From Vitreoscilla stercoraria DSM 513 (GTDB lineage: Bacteria > Pseudomonadota > Gammaproteobacteria > Burkholderiales > Neisseriaceae), in NCBI RefSeq assembly GCF_000382305.1, contig NZ_KB908021.1:1-64000 (forward strand): DNA of 64,000 bases. Reading direction: 5' to 3'. Below the pieces are notes generated by a model. It searched no databases, was not told the DNA's origin, and was given only the letters and a program-made list of their open reading frames with translations. Shown here in pieces: positions 43,845 through 52,601 of this stretch; the first letter of the stretch is position 1, and each line of letters begins with the position of its first letter. Position numbers and translations under genes: made by a program.

Positions 43845-44378
43845 TTAAGCTTGTAATACTTGCCAATCAATGATGACACTGCCTTGATCGCTGATCAAAG
43901 TCCATTCACCATCCATCACATTCAATTGCAAATCCATCGTGCGTTCGCATAACGTTTCTAAAGCGGCGGTGGTTTCTGTTGGCAATGCCCATACTGCTAC
44001 ATTGCGCAAAGTTTTCAATTTGCTGGATTTTTGGTACCAATCGGTTGCCATGCTGCCATAAGCGATGACGGCCACTTTTTGGCAACGGGCGCTGGCTTTT
44101 TTGACTTTGTCTTCATCTGGTAAGCCGACTTCTAGCCACAACTCGGTTAAGCCAGTTAAATCTTGTTGCCACAAAGCAGGCATATTGGTTTCAAACAAAT
44201 CTTTGGTGAATTCCAAACGCTCATGCGCAAAACGTGCAAAGGCCAATAAGCGTACCATCAAGCGTTCGATGGTTTCAGAAGGGTGCTGCGCCATCGTCAA
44301 TTGATGGGTTTCGTAAAGATGTTCATCGACATTGGCGATGTTCAAGGTGGCTTTGTAAATGGTTGCTTTTAATGCCAT
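43845..44378 (-). CDS. yaeQ: YaeQ family protein
   Basis: 177 residues, full family length. MALKATIYKATLNIANVDEHLYE is the usual N-terminus, and ERLMVRLLAFARFAHERLEFTKDL and DWYQKSSKLKTL are conserved. YaeQ has a fold related to PD-(D/E)XK nucleases, but its cellular role is not established. Monocistronic; weak ribosome site. Confidence 0.92.
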   Translation of the reverse strand: MALKATIYKATLNIANVDEHLYETHQLTMAQHPSETIERLMVRLLAFARFAHERLEFTKDLFETNMPALWQQDLTGLTELWLEVGLPDEDKVKKASARCQKVAVIAYGSMATDWYQKSSKLKTLRNVAVWALPTETTAALETLCERTMDLQLNVMDGEWTLISDQGSVIIDWQVLQA

Positions 44379-44537
44379 GAGAATGTTTTATCACAAGATT
44401 TTTGGGGCTTAAGCATAGCCGATTTGCGCTGATTTGTCATGAATTTGATGGTTGTATCTGTCCAATCAATATGATGGGAAACTATTAATCTTGAATAAAG
44501 TCAGATGACAATTGATTTTTATTTTAAGGACGCATTT

Positions 44538-44822
44538 ATGAAAACCATTTTACTGAGCGCTTTGGTGCTTGTTGTGAGCGTTTTGTCAGCGTGTGCATCG
44601 TCAGGTCAGCCAGCGCAATATTCTGCTTGTCGTTCTGATGGTGCGGCGGCTTTGGTCGGTAGAAGCAATCTGAATGATGCCCAAATCAAGGAAATCACAG
44701 GTGCCAATATGGTACGACGCATGTTACCCAATCAACCCGTTACCAAAGACCAACGCTTAGACCGTGTCAATGTCATCATTGATGTGCCAACCAAACAAAT
44801 CATTCGCGCGTCTTGCGGTTAA
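44538..44822 (+). CDS. I78-family peptidase-inhibitor-like lipoprotein
   Basis: 94 residues. Lipoprotein signal with lipobox LSAC (Cys19). The mature part has Cys near position 30 (YSACRSDGAAALVG), then RRMLPNQPVTKDQRLDRVNVIID and the final IIRASCG. This spacing (C..G, R..P..T.D.R.DR.N, CG) is the I78 inhibitor pattern; the two Cys probably form a disulphide. It would block serine proteases in the envelope. AAGGA 7 bases before ATG 44538 fixes the start. Confidence 0.82.
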   Translation: MKTILLSALVLVVSVLSACASSGQPAQYSACRSDGAAALVGRSNLNDAQIKEITGANMVRRMLPNQPVTKDQRLDRVNVIIDVPTKQIIRASCG

Positions 44823-44838
44823 ACCATGGTGAAAACAT

Positions 44839-44862
44839 AAAGCCACCGTCAACGGTGGCTTT
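44839..44862. terminator. Terminator
   Basis: AAAGCCACCG (44839-44848), loop TCAA, CGGTGGCTTT (44853-44862), then more T. It ends the I78 gene and can serve the convergent small gene. Confidence 0.88.
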
Positions 44863-44876
44863 TTTCATACATTCAA

Positions 44877-45062
44877 TCAATCGCTAATGGTGTCCAAATA
44901 ATGTTTGTCTACGCTTGCTTGAATGCGCCGAGTGGCCAACTGTTTTTGCTTGTCCGTGGGTTTAGGATGGGGGAGGTTGTGAAACAAAAAGCGAATGTGG
45001 GCTTCAGTAGAATCCTGAATTCTGATGCGCTCAGCTCGAGAGCTGTTCGGTCGATACATCAT
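44877..45062 (-). CDS. Small basic protein of unknown function
   Basis: 61 residues, starting MMYRPNSSRAERIRIQDSTE. Rich in Arg, His and Lys, no membrane segment or signal peptide, probably helical and cytosolic. The start is set by TAGGAG 5 bases before ATG 45062, a good site that argues for a real gene. No family recognised. Confidence 0.65.
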   Translation of the reverse strand: MMYRPNSSRAERIRIQDSTEAHIRFLFHNLPHPKPTDKQKQLATRRIQASVDKHYLDTISD

Positions 45063-45462
45063 ACTCACTCCTAACGTTCTTGTTGGTTGAATGTATCACT
45101 GACAAAAGTAATCCCATACAGCAAGCGTTTGGCACTGTCAAAAATCATCTTGGTGCCAGACTATAGGTGATGAGTCTTTGCAAGTAAGTTGGTTCTTGTT
45201 TATAGATAATATACGTGTCTTATGCACAATGCGAAAGGGTGCGGTGCAACATTTTTATGTCTAAGGTATCAATTTAGATGAATTGGTTAAAAAATAGAGT
45301 CTTATCAGAATATGTTGTTAATTTCACAGACATTTGGTATCAATTATGTGGTGAAATTGGTCGTTAATATGCTGTTTGTTAGAGTTGATTGCCATTGTGT
45401 TAGTATGTTAAAAATAAGTAGGCAACGGAAACCATGACACATGATGATATAAGGGGATATCG
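45063..45462. promoter_or_regulatory. Long upstream region of the XRE-cupin gene with repeated words
   Basis: 400 bases. GGTATCAATT occurs at 45265-45274 and 45336-45345 (71 bases apart), each followed by an AATTGGT-like half. AATTTCAC (45320-45327) and GTGAAATT (45351-45358) form an inverted repeat around the second copy. These may be binding sites for the downstream regulator (inference). No gene seen. Confidence 0.45.
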
Positions 45463-46065
45463 GTGAACAAAACGAATCAAACCTTGGATTTGGCGCAGCA
45501 TTTGGGTAAAACCATTCGTGCCATTCGCCTAGAAAATAAGTTAACCATTGCCAATGTTTCTGATTTGGCAGGTATCAGTCGTGGCATGTTATCAAAAATT
45601 GAAAATGCACAAACCACCACAAGTTTAGACAGCTTGGTCAGTATTGCCAACGCTTTGGGTGTTTCTGTGTCGCATTTGTTTCGTGGTTATGACAATGTAG
45701 GCGACAGCGCTCAGTTTGTCAAAAAAGGGCAAGGCATGGAGGTGGTGCGTCGTGGTACTAGTTGCGGCCATTCTTATCATTTGCTCAATTATGATCATGG
45801 TCCGAAAAAATATTTTGAAGCGTTTTTTTTGCAAATTCACGATGATTCAGAAGAATTTCCTGATTTCGATCACCCAGGCACGGAGTTTATTTACATGCTC
45901 AGCGGTGAAATGGAATACCGCCATGGACAACATACCTATGTGTTACAGCCCGGAGATTCATTGACGTTTGATGGCAATACACCACATGGACCGGGTGCGT
46001 TGTCCCATTTTCCGATTGTTTTTTTGTCCATTATTATCTATACCGACAGTTTTCATGAGCAATGA
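45463..46065 (+). CDS. XRE-family regulator with cupin sensor domain
   Basis: 200 residues. An N-terminal helix-turn-helix (LGKTIRAIRLENKLTIANVSDLAGISRGMLSKIENAQTTTSLDSL, about 14-58) and a C-terminal cupin (about 100-190, with HPGTEFIYMLSGEMEYRHG and LQPGDSLTFDGNTPHGPG). Relatives such as PuuR control amine or amino-acid use; nearby are two polyamine-binding lipoproteins and the gentisate genes, either of which could be its target. Starts with GTG at 45463. Confidence 0.87.
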   Translation: MNKTNQTLDLAQHLGKTIRAIRLENKLTIANVSDLAGISRGMLSKIENAQTTTSLDSLVSIANALGVSVSHLFRGYDNVGDSAQFVKKGQGMEVVRRGTSCGHSYHLLNYDHGPKKYFEAFFLQIHDDSEEFPDFDHPGTEFIYMLSGEMEYRHGQHTYVLQPGDSLTFDGNTPHGPGALSHFPIVFLSIIIYTDSFHEQ

Positions 46066-46089
46066 AGCGGTGATGAAATGATTGAAAAA

Positions 46090-46119
46090 AAGCGTCCTGT
46101 AAACAGTTACAGGACGCTT
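46090..46119. terminator. Inverted uptake-word pair acting as terminator
   Basis: GCGTCCTGTAAA (46092-46103), then TTACAGGACGC (46107-46117) and a T run. It lies between convergent XRE-cupin and transporter genes. Confidence 0.9.
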
Positions 46120-46155
46120 TTTAAATGAGACAAAGAGCATAACGCCAAAATAAAA

Positions 46156-47517
46156 TTATTTGGCTGGTTTTAAAGTGGCATTGAGTGTTGGTTGTTTGTT
46201 CATGCGGCGGCTCAGTAAGAAGAATGCAAAAGCGGCGATGAACGCAGGAATGGCCAATAAACCCATGATTTGAGCTGCATTCATGTGCATTTGCATCAAC
46301 CAGCCGCCTACCAAAGAACCTAAAACCGAACCTGAACGACCTGCGGCATTGGCCCAGCTGACGCCTGTGGCACGACAATGAGTCGGATAAAATGCCGAAG
46401 AAAATGCATTGGCACCCACTTGTGAGCCACTGATGCCAACGCCCACACCAAACATGCTGATTAACAACAATGTCATGTTCAAATTGTTGATACCTTGACC
46501 GACCAATACGACAAAGACTGCACCTAAAATGTACGCAGCGCACAAGGTTTTAGACGCGCCCAATTTGTCCATCATATAACCCAAAGCGATGGCACCAATC
46601 GTACCGCCAATTTGGAAGACAGAGGTAATCCATGATGCATTTTTCAAATCAAAACCAGCGCTGCGCAATAAGGTCGGCATCCAACTTGAAATCAAGTAAA
46701 TGATTAACAAGCTCATGAAGAACGAAGTCCAAATCAGCATCGTACCGATGGCATAATCTTTGCTGAACAATTCTTTTACACTGACTTTGGCTTTTTCATT
46801 GATGGAAGCCACCAATTTAGGCAAAGCTTGGGTTTTGTCTGCCAACAAACGTTTGGCTGTGGCATCGATTTTGGCTTGAGGTTTTTTCTGCAATACCATA
46901 AAACGCAAAGATTCAGGCAGCAACCAAATTAACAATGGTAAAGTTGCCAATGGCAAAATACCACCAATGATCAAAATGCCTTCCCAGCCGACTACATCTA
47001 ATAATTGTGCCGATACAATACCGCCGAAGGCAGAACCTACGGTAAAGCCACAGAACATTAAAGTCACCAAAGACGAGCGGCGCAAAGTTGGGCAATATTC
47101 AGAGGTCAATGTAATGGCATTAGGCATCGCACCACCCAAGCCTAAGCCTGTGATAAAACGTAAAATGACCAAAGTGGTTAAATCAGGCGAGTAAGCCGAA
47201 GCCAAACTGGCAGCACCAAACACAAATACCGAGCCCACCAAAATCGGTTTACGACCAATTTTGTCTGCCAATGGGCCAAAAATCAAAGCGCCCAACATCA
47301 AACCAAATAAGCCAGCACCCATTAAAGGTGCCAATTGAGACGATTGCAATTGCCACAAGTCTTTTAACGCTGGGGCAATGAAACCCACCGCAGCAGTATC
47401 GAAGCCATCAATAGCAACGACCCAAAAACACAAGGCAATGATCAGTTTTTGGGTGAGAGAAAGTGGTTGAGAGTCTATGAACTGTTGTACGTCCATAGAT
47501 TGTTCGTTAGTCTTCAT
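46156..47517 (-). CDS. MFS aromatic-acid/H+ symporter (AAHS) of the gentisate cluster
   Basis: 453 residues, twelve membrane segments. The first helix ALCFWVVAIDGFDTAAVGFIAPAL has the D-G-F-D motif of the AAHS group (PcaK, BenK, GenK). GPLADKIGRKPILVGSV is the loop 2-3 motif. It most likely imports 3-hydroxybenzoate or gentisate. The start ATG 47517 has AAAGGA 8 bases upstream; the longer frame to 47610 has no such site. Last gene of the gentisate unit, after a 138-base gap. Confidence 0.88.
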   Translation of the reverse strand: MKTNEQSMDVQQFIDSQPLSLTQKLIIALCFWVVAIDGFDTAAVGFIAPALKDLWQLQSSQLAPLMGAGLFGLMLGALIFGPLADKIGRKPILVGSVFVFGAASLASAYSPDLTTLVILRFITGLGLGGAMPNAITLTSEYCPTLRRSSLVTLMFCGFTVGSAFGGIVSAQLLDVVGWEGILIIGGILPLATLPLLIWLLPESLRFMVLQKKPQAKIDATAKRLLADKTQALPKLVASINEKAKVSVKELFSKDYAIGTMLIWTSFFMSLLIIYLISSWMPTLLRSAGFDLKNASWITSVFQIGGTIGAIALGYMMDKLGASKTLCAAYILGAVFVVLVGQGINNLNMTLLLISMFGVGVGISGSQVGANAFSSAFYPTHCRATGVSWANAAGRSGSVLGSLVGGWLMQMHMNAAQIMGLLAIPAFIAAFAFFLLSRRMNKQPTLNATLKPAK

Positions 47518-47655
47518 GGTAGTTTCCTTTGATTGGTTTATTTTTATAATTAATTGATTTTTAATGTGTATTTTTATTATTTTGAAACCGTAGGGCACAA
47601 AGAAAGCCAACAGCCAGTTTGCTGTTGGCTTCTGAGGTCAAGCAATGATGATGGA

Positions 47656-48360
47656 TTAAATCATTTTGACTGTAATTGGGCTCAAACCAGCCACTTCAGC
47701 GTGCATGGTTTCACCTTGTTTCACCGCACCTACGCCTTCAGGCGTGCCAGTCATGATCAAATCACCTGCTTGCAATTCAAACAACTCAGACAATTTAGAA
47801 ATGGTTTCAGCCACGTTCCAAATCAAATGGTTGATGTCGCTGCGTTGGCGCGTTTGGCCGTCCACAGTCAAATGAATGTCAGCAACATTCAATTCGCCAG
47901 TGGCAGCGATAGGGTGGATGGCACCGATAGGCGCAGAGTAATCAAATGCTTTACCGATTTCCCATGGACGACCCATTTCACGCATTTTCATTTGCAAATC
48001 ACGACGCGTCATGTCCAAACCAACTGCATAACCGAAGATGTGAGCAGCAGCTTCTTCTACGCTGATGTTTTTACCACCTTTGCCAATGGCAACCACCAAT
48101 TCGATTTCATAATGGTAGTTAGAGGTTTGGCTAGGGTAAGGCAAGTCGATGGTTTCGCCTGCTTTGACAGGAACAATCGATTGTGCATCGTTGGGTTTGC
48201 AAAAGAAAAATGGCGGTTCACGATCGGGATCGAAACCCATTTCACGAGCGTGGGCAGCATAGTTGCGGCCAACGCAGTAAATGCGGCGTACAGGATACAA
48301 ATCATCGCTGCCGTGAATCGGCAAACCTACGATAGACATCGGTTCAAATGCATAAGACAT
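47656..48360 (-). CDS. nagK: Fumarylpyruvate hydrolase
   Basis: 234 residues of the FAH superfamily. RRIYCVGRNYAAHAREMG is the N-terminal motif, FFFCKPNDA and YEIELVVAIGKGG carry metal-binding acids, and GDLIMTGTPEGVGAVKQGE is the C-terminal signature. It hydrolyses fumarylpyruvate to fumarate and pyruvate, the last step of the glutathione-type gentisate pathway. Start ATG 48360 with GGAAG upstream. It follows the isomerase gene by 35 bases. Confidence 0.92.
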   Translation of the reverse strand: MSYAFEPMSIVGLPIHGSDDLYPVRRIYCVGRNYAAHAREMGFDPDREPPFFFCKPNDAQSIVPVKAGETIDLPYPSQTSNYHYEIELVVAIGKGGKNISVEEAAAHIFGYAVGLDMTRRDLQMKMREMGRPWEIGKAFDYSAPIGAIHPIAATGELNVADIHLTVDGQTRQRSDINHLIWNVAETISKLSELFELQAGDLIMTGTPEGVGAVKQGETMHAEVAGLSPITVKMI

Positions 48361-48395
48361 TGAGACTTCCTTCATGGGTAAAACAACAGGGTTTA

Positions 48396-49046
48396 TTATT
48401 TCGGTGCATCAGGTTGTGCAAACGGTGCAGCATCGGCAAATGCTTTCAACTGCATACAATGTTTGTCAATGGCAACAATATTAGGGTATGGGCTTAAATC
48501 CACATTAAAGCGGCGAGCAGATTCCACTTGTGGAATCAAATACACGTCTGCCAAGGTCGGGCTGTTGCCAAAGCAAAAATCGCCACGATTTTTGTCTTGC
48601 GCCAGCAAAGCTTCCAAAGCTTCAAAACCTGCGCTGATCCATTCACCACACCATTTCAATACCTCTTCTTCAGGCTGCTGCAACTGACCACGCAAATATT
48701 CCAAAATGCGGCGGTTGTTAATCGGATGAATGTCGCAACCGACCAAAGCCGCTATCGCACGCACACGCGCACGCTCAATGGCAGTGCTTGGCAACAATGG
48801 CACATCGGTAAAGGTTTCTTCCATCCATTCTAAAATTGCAGGACTTTGTGTCAAAGTCGTACCATCTTCCAAGACCAAAGCTGGCACCAAACCTTGAGGG
48901 TTGATGGCTTTGAAAGCGTCCTGTAAATGTTCTTCTTTGCCCAAACTCACTGCCACATACTCGTAATCCAAGCCTTTTAGATTCAAAGCAATGCGGGTGC
49001 GATGAGAAGTGCCGCTTCTAAAAAAATTATACAGTTTCATGCTCAT
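48396..49046 (-). CDS. nagL: Maleylpyruvate isomerase, glutathione S-transferase zeta type
   Basis: 216 residues. The N-terminal thioredoxin-like domain begins MSMKLYNFFRSGTSHRTRIA, with the SGTSHRTR motif that binds glutathione in zeta-class enzymes; NPQGLVPAL and the TQSPAILEWMEE loop follow. It isomerises maleylpyruvate to fumarylpyruvate using glutathione. It overlaps the 3' end of the hydroxylase gene by 20 bases, so it is translationally coupled. ATG 49040 two codons later is an alternative start. Maleylacetoacetate isomerase is a close relative, but the neighbours favour maleylpyruvate. Confidence 0.9.
   Translation of the reverse strand: MSMKLYNFFRSGTSHRTRIALNLKGLDYEYVAVSLGKEEHLQDAFKAINPQGLVPALVLEDGTTLTQSPAILEWMEETFTDVPLLPSTAIERARVRAIAALVGCDIHPINNRRILEYLRGQLQQPEEEVLKWCGEWISAGFEALEALLAQDKNRGDFCFGNSPTLADVYLIPQVESARRFNVDLSPYPNIVAIDKHCMQLKAFADAAPFAQPDAPK
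48916..48927 (+). repeat. Exact uptake-like word inside nagL
   Basis: GCGTCCTGTAAA; on the coding strand it gives HLQDAF. Confidence 0.85.
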
Positions 49047-50268
49047 TGTTTTGTGCCTTACCAGTGTAGTGTTGTGCTGCATCCAAACAGTTGTTAACGT
49101 TCCAGCCGTACAACCATTCCATTGCATCATAGAAACGCTCAGGTGAGCGACCACGCCATAAATCATTGCGTATCATGCGCTGTACGCCTTTAGCATGGTA
49201 AATTTTGCCCATTTCACGCGAAGACAAAACGATGCGAGCCGTACGAGCCACACGAGCGCGTTGGTACATATCAAAGGCTTTGTCGATGTCGTTGTTGTGA
49301 ACACGCAAAGCTTCGCCCAAGGTTACTGCGTCTTCCATCGCCATACAAGCACCTTGCGCCATGTATTGTGTGGTTGGATGTGCAGCATCGCCCAACAATG
49401 TGATGCGACCAAACGTCCAAGTGTCGATTGGTTCACGGTCAGCAGTGGCCCAACGTTTCCAAGTTTTTGGCAATTCAATCAATTTGTGCGCCAGTGGACA
49501 CACTTCTTTGAAATAGCTGAATACTTCTTCTTGACTACCGTCTTTCACACCCCATTCTTCTTGCTCACGGCTGTGGAAAGTCACGACCACATTGTATTCT
49601 TCGCCGCCACGCAATGGATAATGTACCAAATGGCAATTAGGACCGACCCAAATAGATGCCGCATTCCAACGCAATTCTTCAGGGAAATCTTCTTTTGGCA
49701 CCACCGCACGGTAAACCACATGACCTGTGACCAAAGCAGGGTCACCGACGTATTTTTCACGCACAATCGATTTCACGCCATCTGCACCAATCAAAGCACG
49801 ACCTGTATATACATTGCCGTTTTGGTCAACAATGCTCACGCCATTTTCGTCTTGATCAACGCTTTGAATGCGGCAATTGGTGATGATTTCTACTTCACCT
49901 GAGTTTTTAGCACCATTGACCAAACAAGAATGCACATCGGCACGGTGAATGACTGCATAAGGATTGCCAAAACGCTCACGGAATTTTTCATCGGTCGGAA
50001 TCTTGCCAACTTGATAGGCATTGATGGCGTCATGCATCACCATATAATCGGTATAAACGGCAACTTTACGCGCTGCATCGCCAATGCCTAAAGCATCAAA
50101 AGCATGAAACGCATTGGGGCCTAATTGGATGCCTGCACCGATTTCACCGATTTCAGGGGCTTGTTCAAATACTTTGACGTGAAAGCCTTGTTTGACCAAG
50201 GCCAACGCTGCTGCAAAACCACCAATGCCGCCACCTGCAATCAAAATCGGTTGTTTTTCCGTTGTCAT
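49027..50268 (-). CDS. 3-Hydroxybenzoate 6-hydroxylase
   Basis: 413-residue FAD monooxygenase of the PHBH-like group. ILIAGGGIGGFAAALALVKQGFHVKVFEQ (9-37) binds the ADP part of FAD. A DG motif (ALIGADGVKSIVRE) and GDAAHPTTQYMAQGACMAMED (the GD motif) follow. It hydroxylates 3-hydroxybenzoate to gentisate with NADH and oxygen. Salicylate 5-hydroxylase is multi-subunit and salicylate 1-hydroxylase gives catechol, so the gentisate neighbours point to the 3-hydroxybenzoate enzyme. Good AAGGAA site. Confidence 0.9.
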   Translation of the reverse strand: MTTEKQPILIAGGGIGGFAAALALVKQGFHVKVFEQAPEIGEIGAGIQLGPNAFHAFDALGIGDAARKVAVYTDYMVMHDAINAYQVGKIPTDEKFRERFGNPYAVIHRADVHSCLVNGAKNSGEVEIITNCRIQSVDQDENGVSIVDQNGNVYTGRALIGADGVKSIVREKYVGDPALVTGHVVYRAVVPKEDFPEELRWNAASIWVGPNCHLVHYPLRGGEEYNVVVTFHSREQEEWGVKDGSQEEVFSYFKEVCPLAHKLIELPKTWKRWATADREPIDTWTFGRITLLGDAAHPTTQYMAQGACMAMEDAVTLGEALRVHNNDIDKAFDMYQRARVARTARIVLSSREMGKIYHAKGVQRMIRNDLWRGRSPERFYDAMEWLYGWNVNNCLDAAQHYTGKAQNNEHETV

Positions 50269-50343
50269 GATTCGTTCCTTGTCTTCTATTGTGTGTCTTA
50301 TTGTGTATGCAACACCCTGTTTTACAGGGCGCTTGGATAGAGA

Positions 50344-51387
50344 TTATTGGTCGTTGCGTTCGCGTTCTGAATACAAGCCTAATTTTTTCTGGAATGGGGC
50401 TTCATCAGCCACAAACACAAAGCTTGCTTCATGGCGCAAGTTGGTCAAAGTCACATGACCAAAAGCAGGGGCAACACTGGTGTCAGCACGCGTCATTTGG
50501 AAAGCTTTGTCATCCACATCCACTTTGACATCACCGTCAATGATGTGGAAAACCATCGCGCAAGAGCGGCGTGGCAATTGTACGCTTTCGTTCGGGCGCA
50601 ACATGATGGCGCTGTAACCGATGATTTTTTGGCAATCGTCACCTGTTTCAGGATTGACATAAGCGACCTGTAAAATATTGCTGTCAGGTTCCACTTGTGC
50701 CATGGTTTCCAAAGCTTTTTTGGCATCAGACCATTTGTAACGCATAATCGGTGTGGTGCTGCTTGCGCGTTGGAAATGTTTGCTCGGCACAATGCCGCCG
50801 CCGTAAATGGTGTCAGTGGCGGTTTTGTGGATACTTTGACCGTCGCTGCCTTGAACGTAAGTGGCTTCAGAGTAATATACCAATGGCAAATCCAACACAT
50901 CCAACCAAATCACTTCTTTGTCGCCATCGTGACCGTGTTCGTGCCACATGCCAGATGGGGTCAAAATCAAGTCACCGTGTTCCATAGGGCATTTTTCGCC
51001 TTCAACTGTGGTGTAAGCGCCTTCGCCTTCCACAATCAAACGCACCGCGTTAGGCGTATGGCGGTGAGATGGAGCCCATTCGCCCGGCAACAACAATTGC
51101 ATGCCCAAGTAAATAATCGAGCTGGCACGCATGTTTTCCAAGCCGTGACCTGGATTGGCCAACACCAACACACGGCGTTCGGCTTTTTCAATTGGGGTCA
51201 ATTCACCCGCTTGTAACAGCAATGGACGAATGTCTTGAAAATTCCAGCAAGTGGCTAAAGTGCGTGGACGCGGTGTTTCAGGCGGCATCACATCGCGCAA
51301 ACTTGGCCAAAGCGGTACCAAATTTTTTTGCTCTAAGTCAGTGACATATTCTTTTGGCAAATCTGCTAAAGTGGCCAAGTTTTCCAT
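50344..51387 (-). CDS. gtdA: Gentisate 1,2-dioxygenase
   Basis: 347 residues, double cupin. The N-terminal cupin holds the Fe(II) site in GEWAPSHRHTPNAVRLIVEGEGAYT (about 102-126, HRH) with a later histidine in GMWHEHGHDG. It opens the gentisate ring to maleylpyruvate. First gene of the minus-strand operon gtdA - hydroxylase - nagL - nagK - transporter, with AAGGAAA before the start. A uptake-like relative (ACAGGGCGC) lies in the 75-base gap after it, and GCGACCTGTAAA lies inside the gene at 50663-50674. Confidence 0.94.
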   Translation of the reverse strand: MENLATLADLPKEYVTDLEQKNLVPLWPSLRDVMPPETPRPRTLATCWNFQDIRPLLLQAGELTPIEKAERRVLVLANPGHGLENMRASSIIYLGMQLLLPGEWAPSHRHTPNAVRLIVEGEGAYTTVEGEKCPMEHGDLILTPSGMWHEHGHDGDKEVIWLDVLDLPLVYYSEATYVQGSDGQSIHKTATDTIYGGGIVPSKHFQRASSTTPIMRYKWSDAKKALETMAQVEPDSNILQVAYVNPETGDDCQKIIGYSAIMLRPNESVQLPRRSCAMVFHIIDGDVKVDVDDKAFQMTRADTSVAPAFGHVTLTNLRHEASFVFVADEAPFQKKLGLYSERERNDQ

Positions 51388-51562
51388 TTGCTTTCCTTAT
51401 TGAAATTCACCAAATTGTTAAAAATCAAGGTGATGCATTAAATTTCGTGTGTGTTTGTGCTTGCAGGTTTGTAATGTAGCAATTCAAAACACTTGTTTCC
51501 ATAGCCAAAAAGCAATAATCTGTATTAATATTTTTAATATCTTTGAAGCGAGACTGTTGGTC
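51388..51562. promoter_or_regulatory. Divergent promoter of the gentisate operon and its LysR regulator
   Basis: Two inverted repeats: TCACC (51407-51411)/GGTGA (51429-51433) close to gtdA, and TATTAA-TATTT-TTAATA (51523-51539) close to the regulator. Either could be a LysR site. No exact consensus is claimed. Confidence 0.45.
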
Positions 51563-52480
51563 ATGTTTGATGTAGATGTTCGGTTATTGCAACTTTTTCA
51601 AGCCATTTTTCGCAACGGCAGTGTTTCTAAAGCCGCGGTGAAGCTCAATATTGGGCAACCTGCTGCCAGCATTGGTCTGAATAAGTTGCGCAGTCATTTC
51701 TCAAATCAATTGTTTGTGCGTGTCGGCAATCGGATGGAGGCAACCGACATTGCCAAAGAATTGGCACCGATGGTGGATGAGGCATTGGAACAAATTCGGG
51801 CGGTGAACGAATATCGCAAAGCGTTTAATCCTGCGGTGTCTAGCCAAGAATTCTGTCTCAGCATGACCGATATTAGCCATTTGCAGATGATTCCAAAATT
51901 GGTAGAGTATTTGAAACATCATGCGCCACACATTCGCATCAATGTGGTGCCCATTAACAGCAATTTACCGGGCTTAATGAGTACGGGAGAAGTGGATTTG
52001 GCCATCGGGTTCATTCCACAATTGGAAGCGGGGTTTTATCAACAAACCTTATTTAAGCAACACTATGTCGCCTTGGTGAGCAAATATCATCCGCGCATAC
52101 AAGGCAACGAATTGAGTGTGGAAGCTTATTTAAATGAAAACCATATTGAAATTGTGCCACATGGAACAGGGCATTATTTGGTGGAGAGCGAATTGCGGAA
52201 AATGGGTTTAAAGCGCAATGTTGTGGTGAAGCTGCCCAGTTATTTGGGTGTTGGCTTGGTGATTCAAGAAACCGAATTGATTGCCACCATTCCAGAGCGT
52301 TTGAGCCATTTGTTGTTGTCTCGTGGTCACATCAAAGCATTGCCACTGCCTTATGCTTTGCCTACGTATAGCGTCAAACAACACTGGCATGAGCGCATGC
52401 ACAACAGCCCTGAAAACCAATGGTTGCGCCAAGTTTGTTTTCAATTGTTTCATCATGGTCATCATAACAGCGTCCTGTAA
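51563..52480 (+). CDS. LysR-family regulator of the gentisate operon
   Basis: 305 residues in the NahR/NagR-like part of the LysR family. Helix-turn-helix in LQLFQAIFRNGSVSKAAVKLNIGQPAASIGLNKLRSHFSNQLFVR (about 9-54). The central piece DISHLQMIPKLVEYL is typical of this branch. Divergent to gtdA, so presumably it activates the operon with an aromatic acid as effector. Notably, its last codons and stop (GTC CTG TAA, 52472-52480) are the uptake word itself. ATG 51563 is chosen over the frame start at 51449. Confidence 0.87.
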   Translation: MFDVDVRLLQLFQAIFRNGSVSKAAVKLNIGQPAASIGLNKLRSHFSNQLFVRVGNRMEATDIAKELAPMVDEALEQIRAVNEYRKAFNPAVSSQEFCLSMTDISHLQMIPKLVEYLKHHAPHIRINVVPINSNLPGLMSTGEVDLAIGFIPQLEAGFYQQTLFKQHYVALVSKYHPRIQGNELSVEAYLNENHIEIVPHGTGHYLVESELRKMGLKRNVVVKLPSYLGVGLVIQETELIATIPERLSHLLLSRGHIKALPLPYALPTYSVKQHWHERMHNSPENQWLRQVCFQLFHHGHHNSVL

Positions 52481-52481
52481 A
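52470..52481 (+). repeat. Exact uptake-like word forming the LysR gene's stop
   Basis: GCGTCCTGTAAA; in frame it reads Ser-Val-Leu-stop. Confidence 0.88.
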
Positions 52482-52601
52482 AAACAGCAATTTTGCAGCG
52501 GTATTCATTAAAGCTATTAGAATGTTGCCGCATGATTTATTCATTGAAAGATTGTGCTGTCCTACTTATGATGGCTGCTGTAAATGATTTTTGGAAAACA
52601 G

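Noticed and set aside
47554..48363. 269-codon frame opposite the fumarylpyruvate hydrolase
   Set aside because: Antisense shadow; no ribosome site and no domain.
49195..49902. 235-codon frame opposite the 3-hydroxybenzoate hydroxylase
   Set aside because: Antisense shadow of a well-identified enzyme; rich in His/Phe/Thr as expected from reversed codons.
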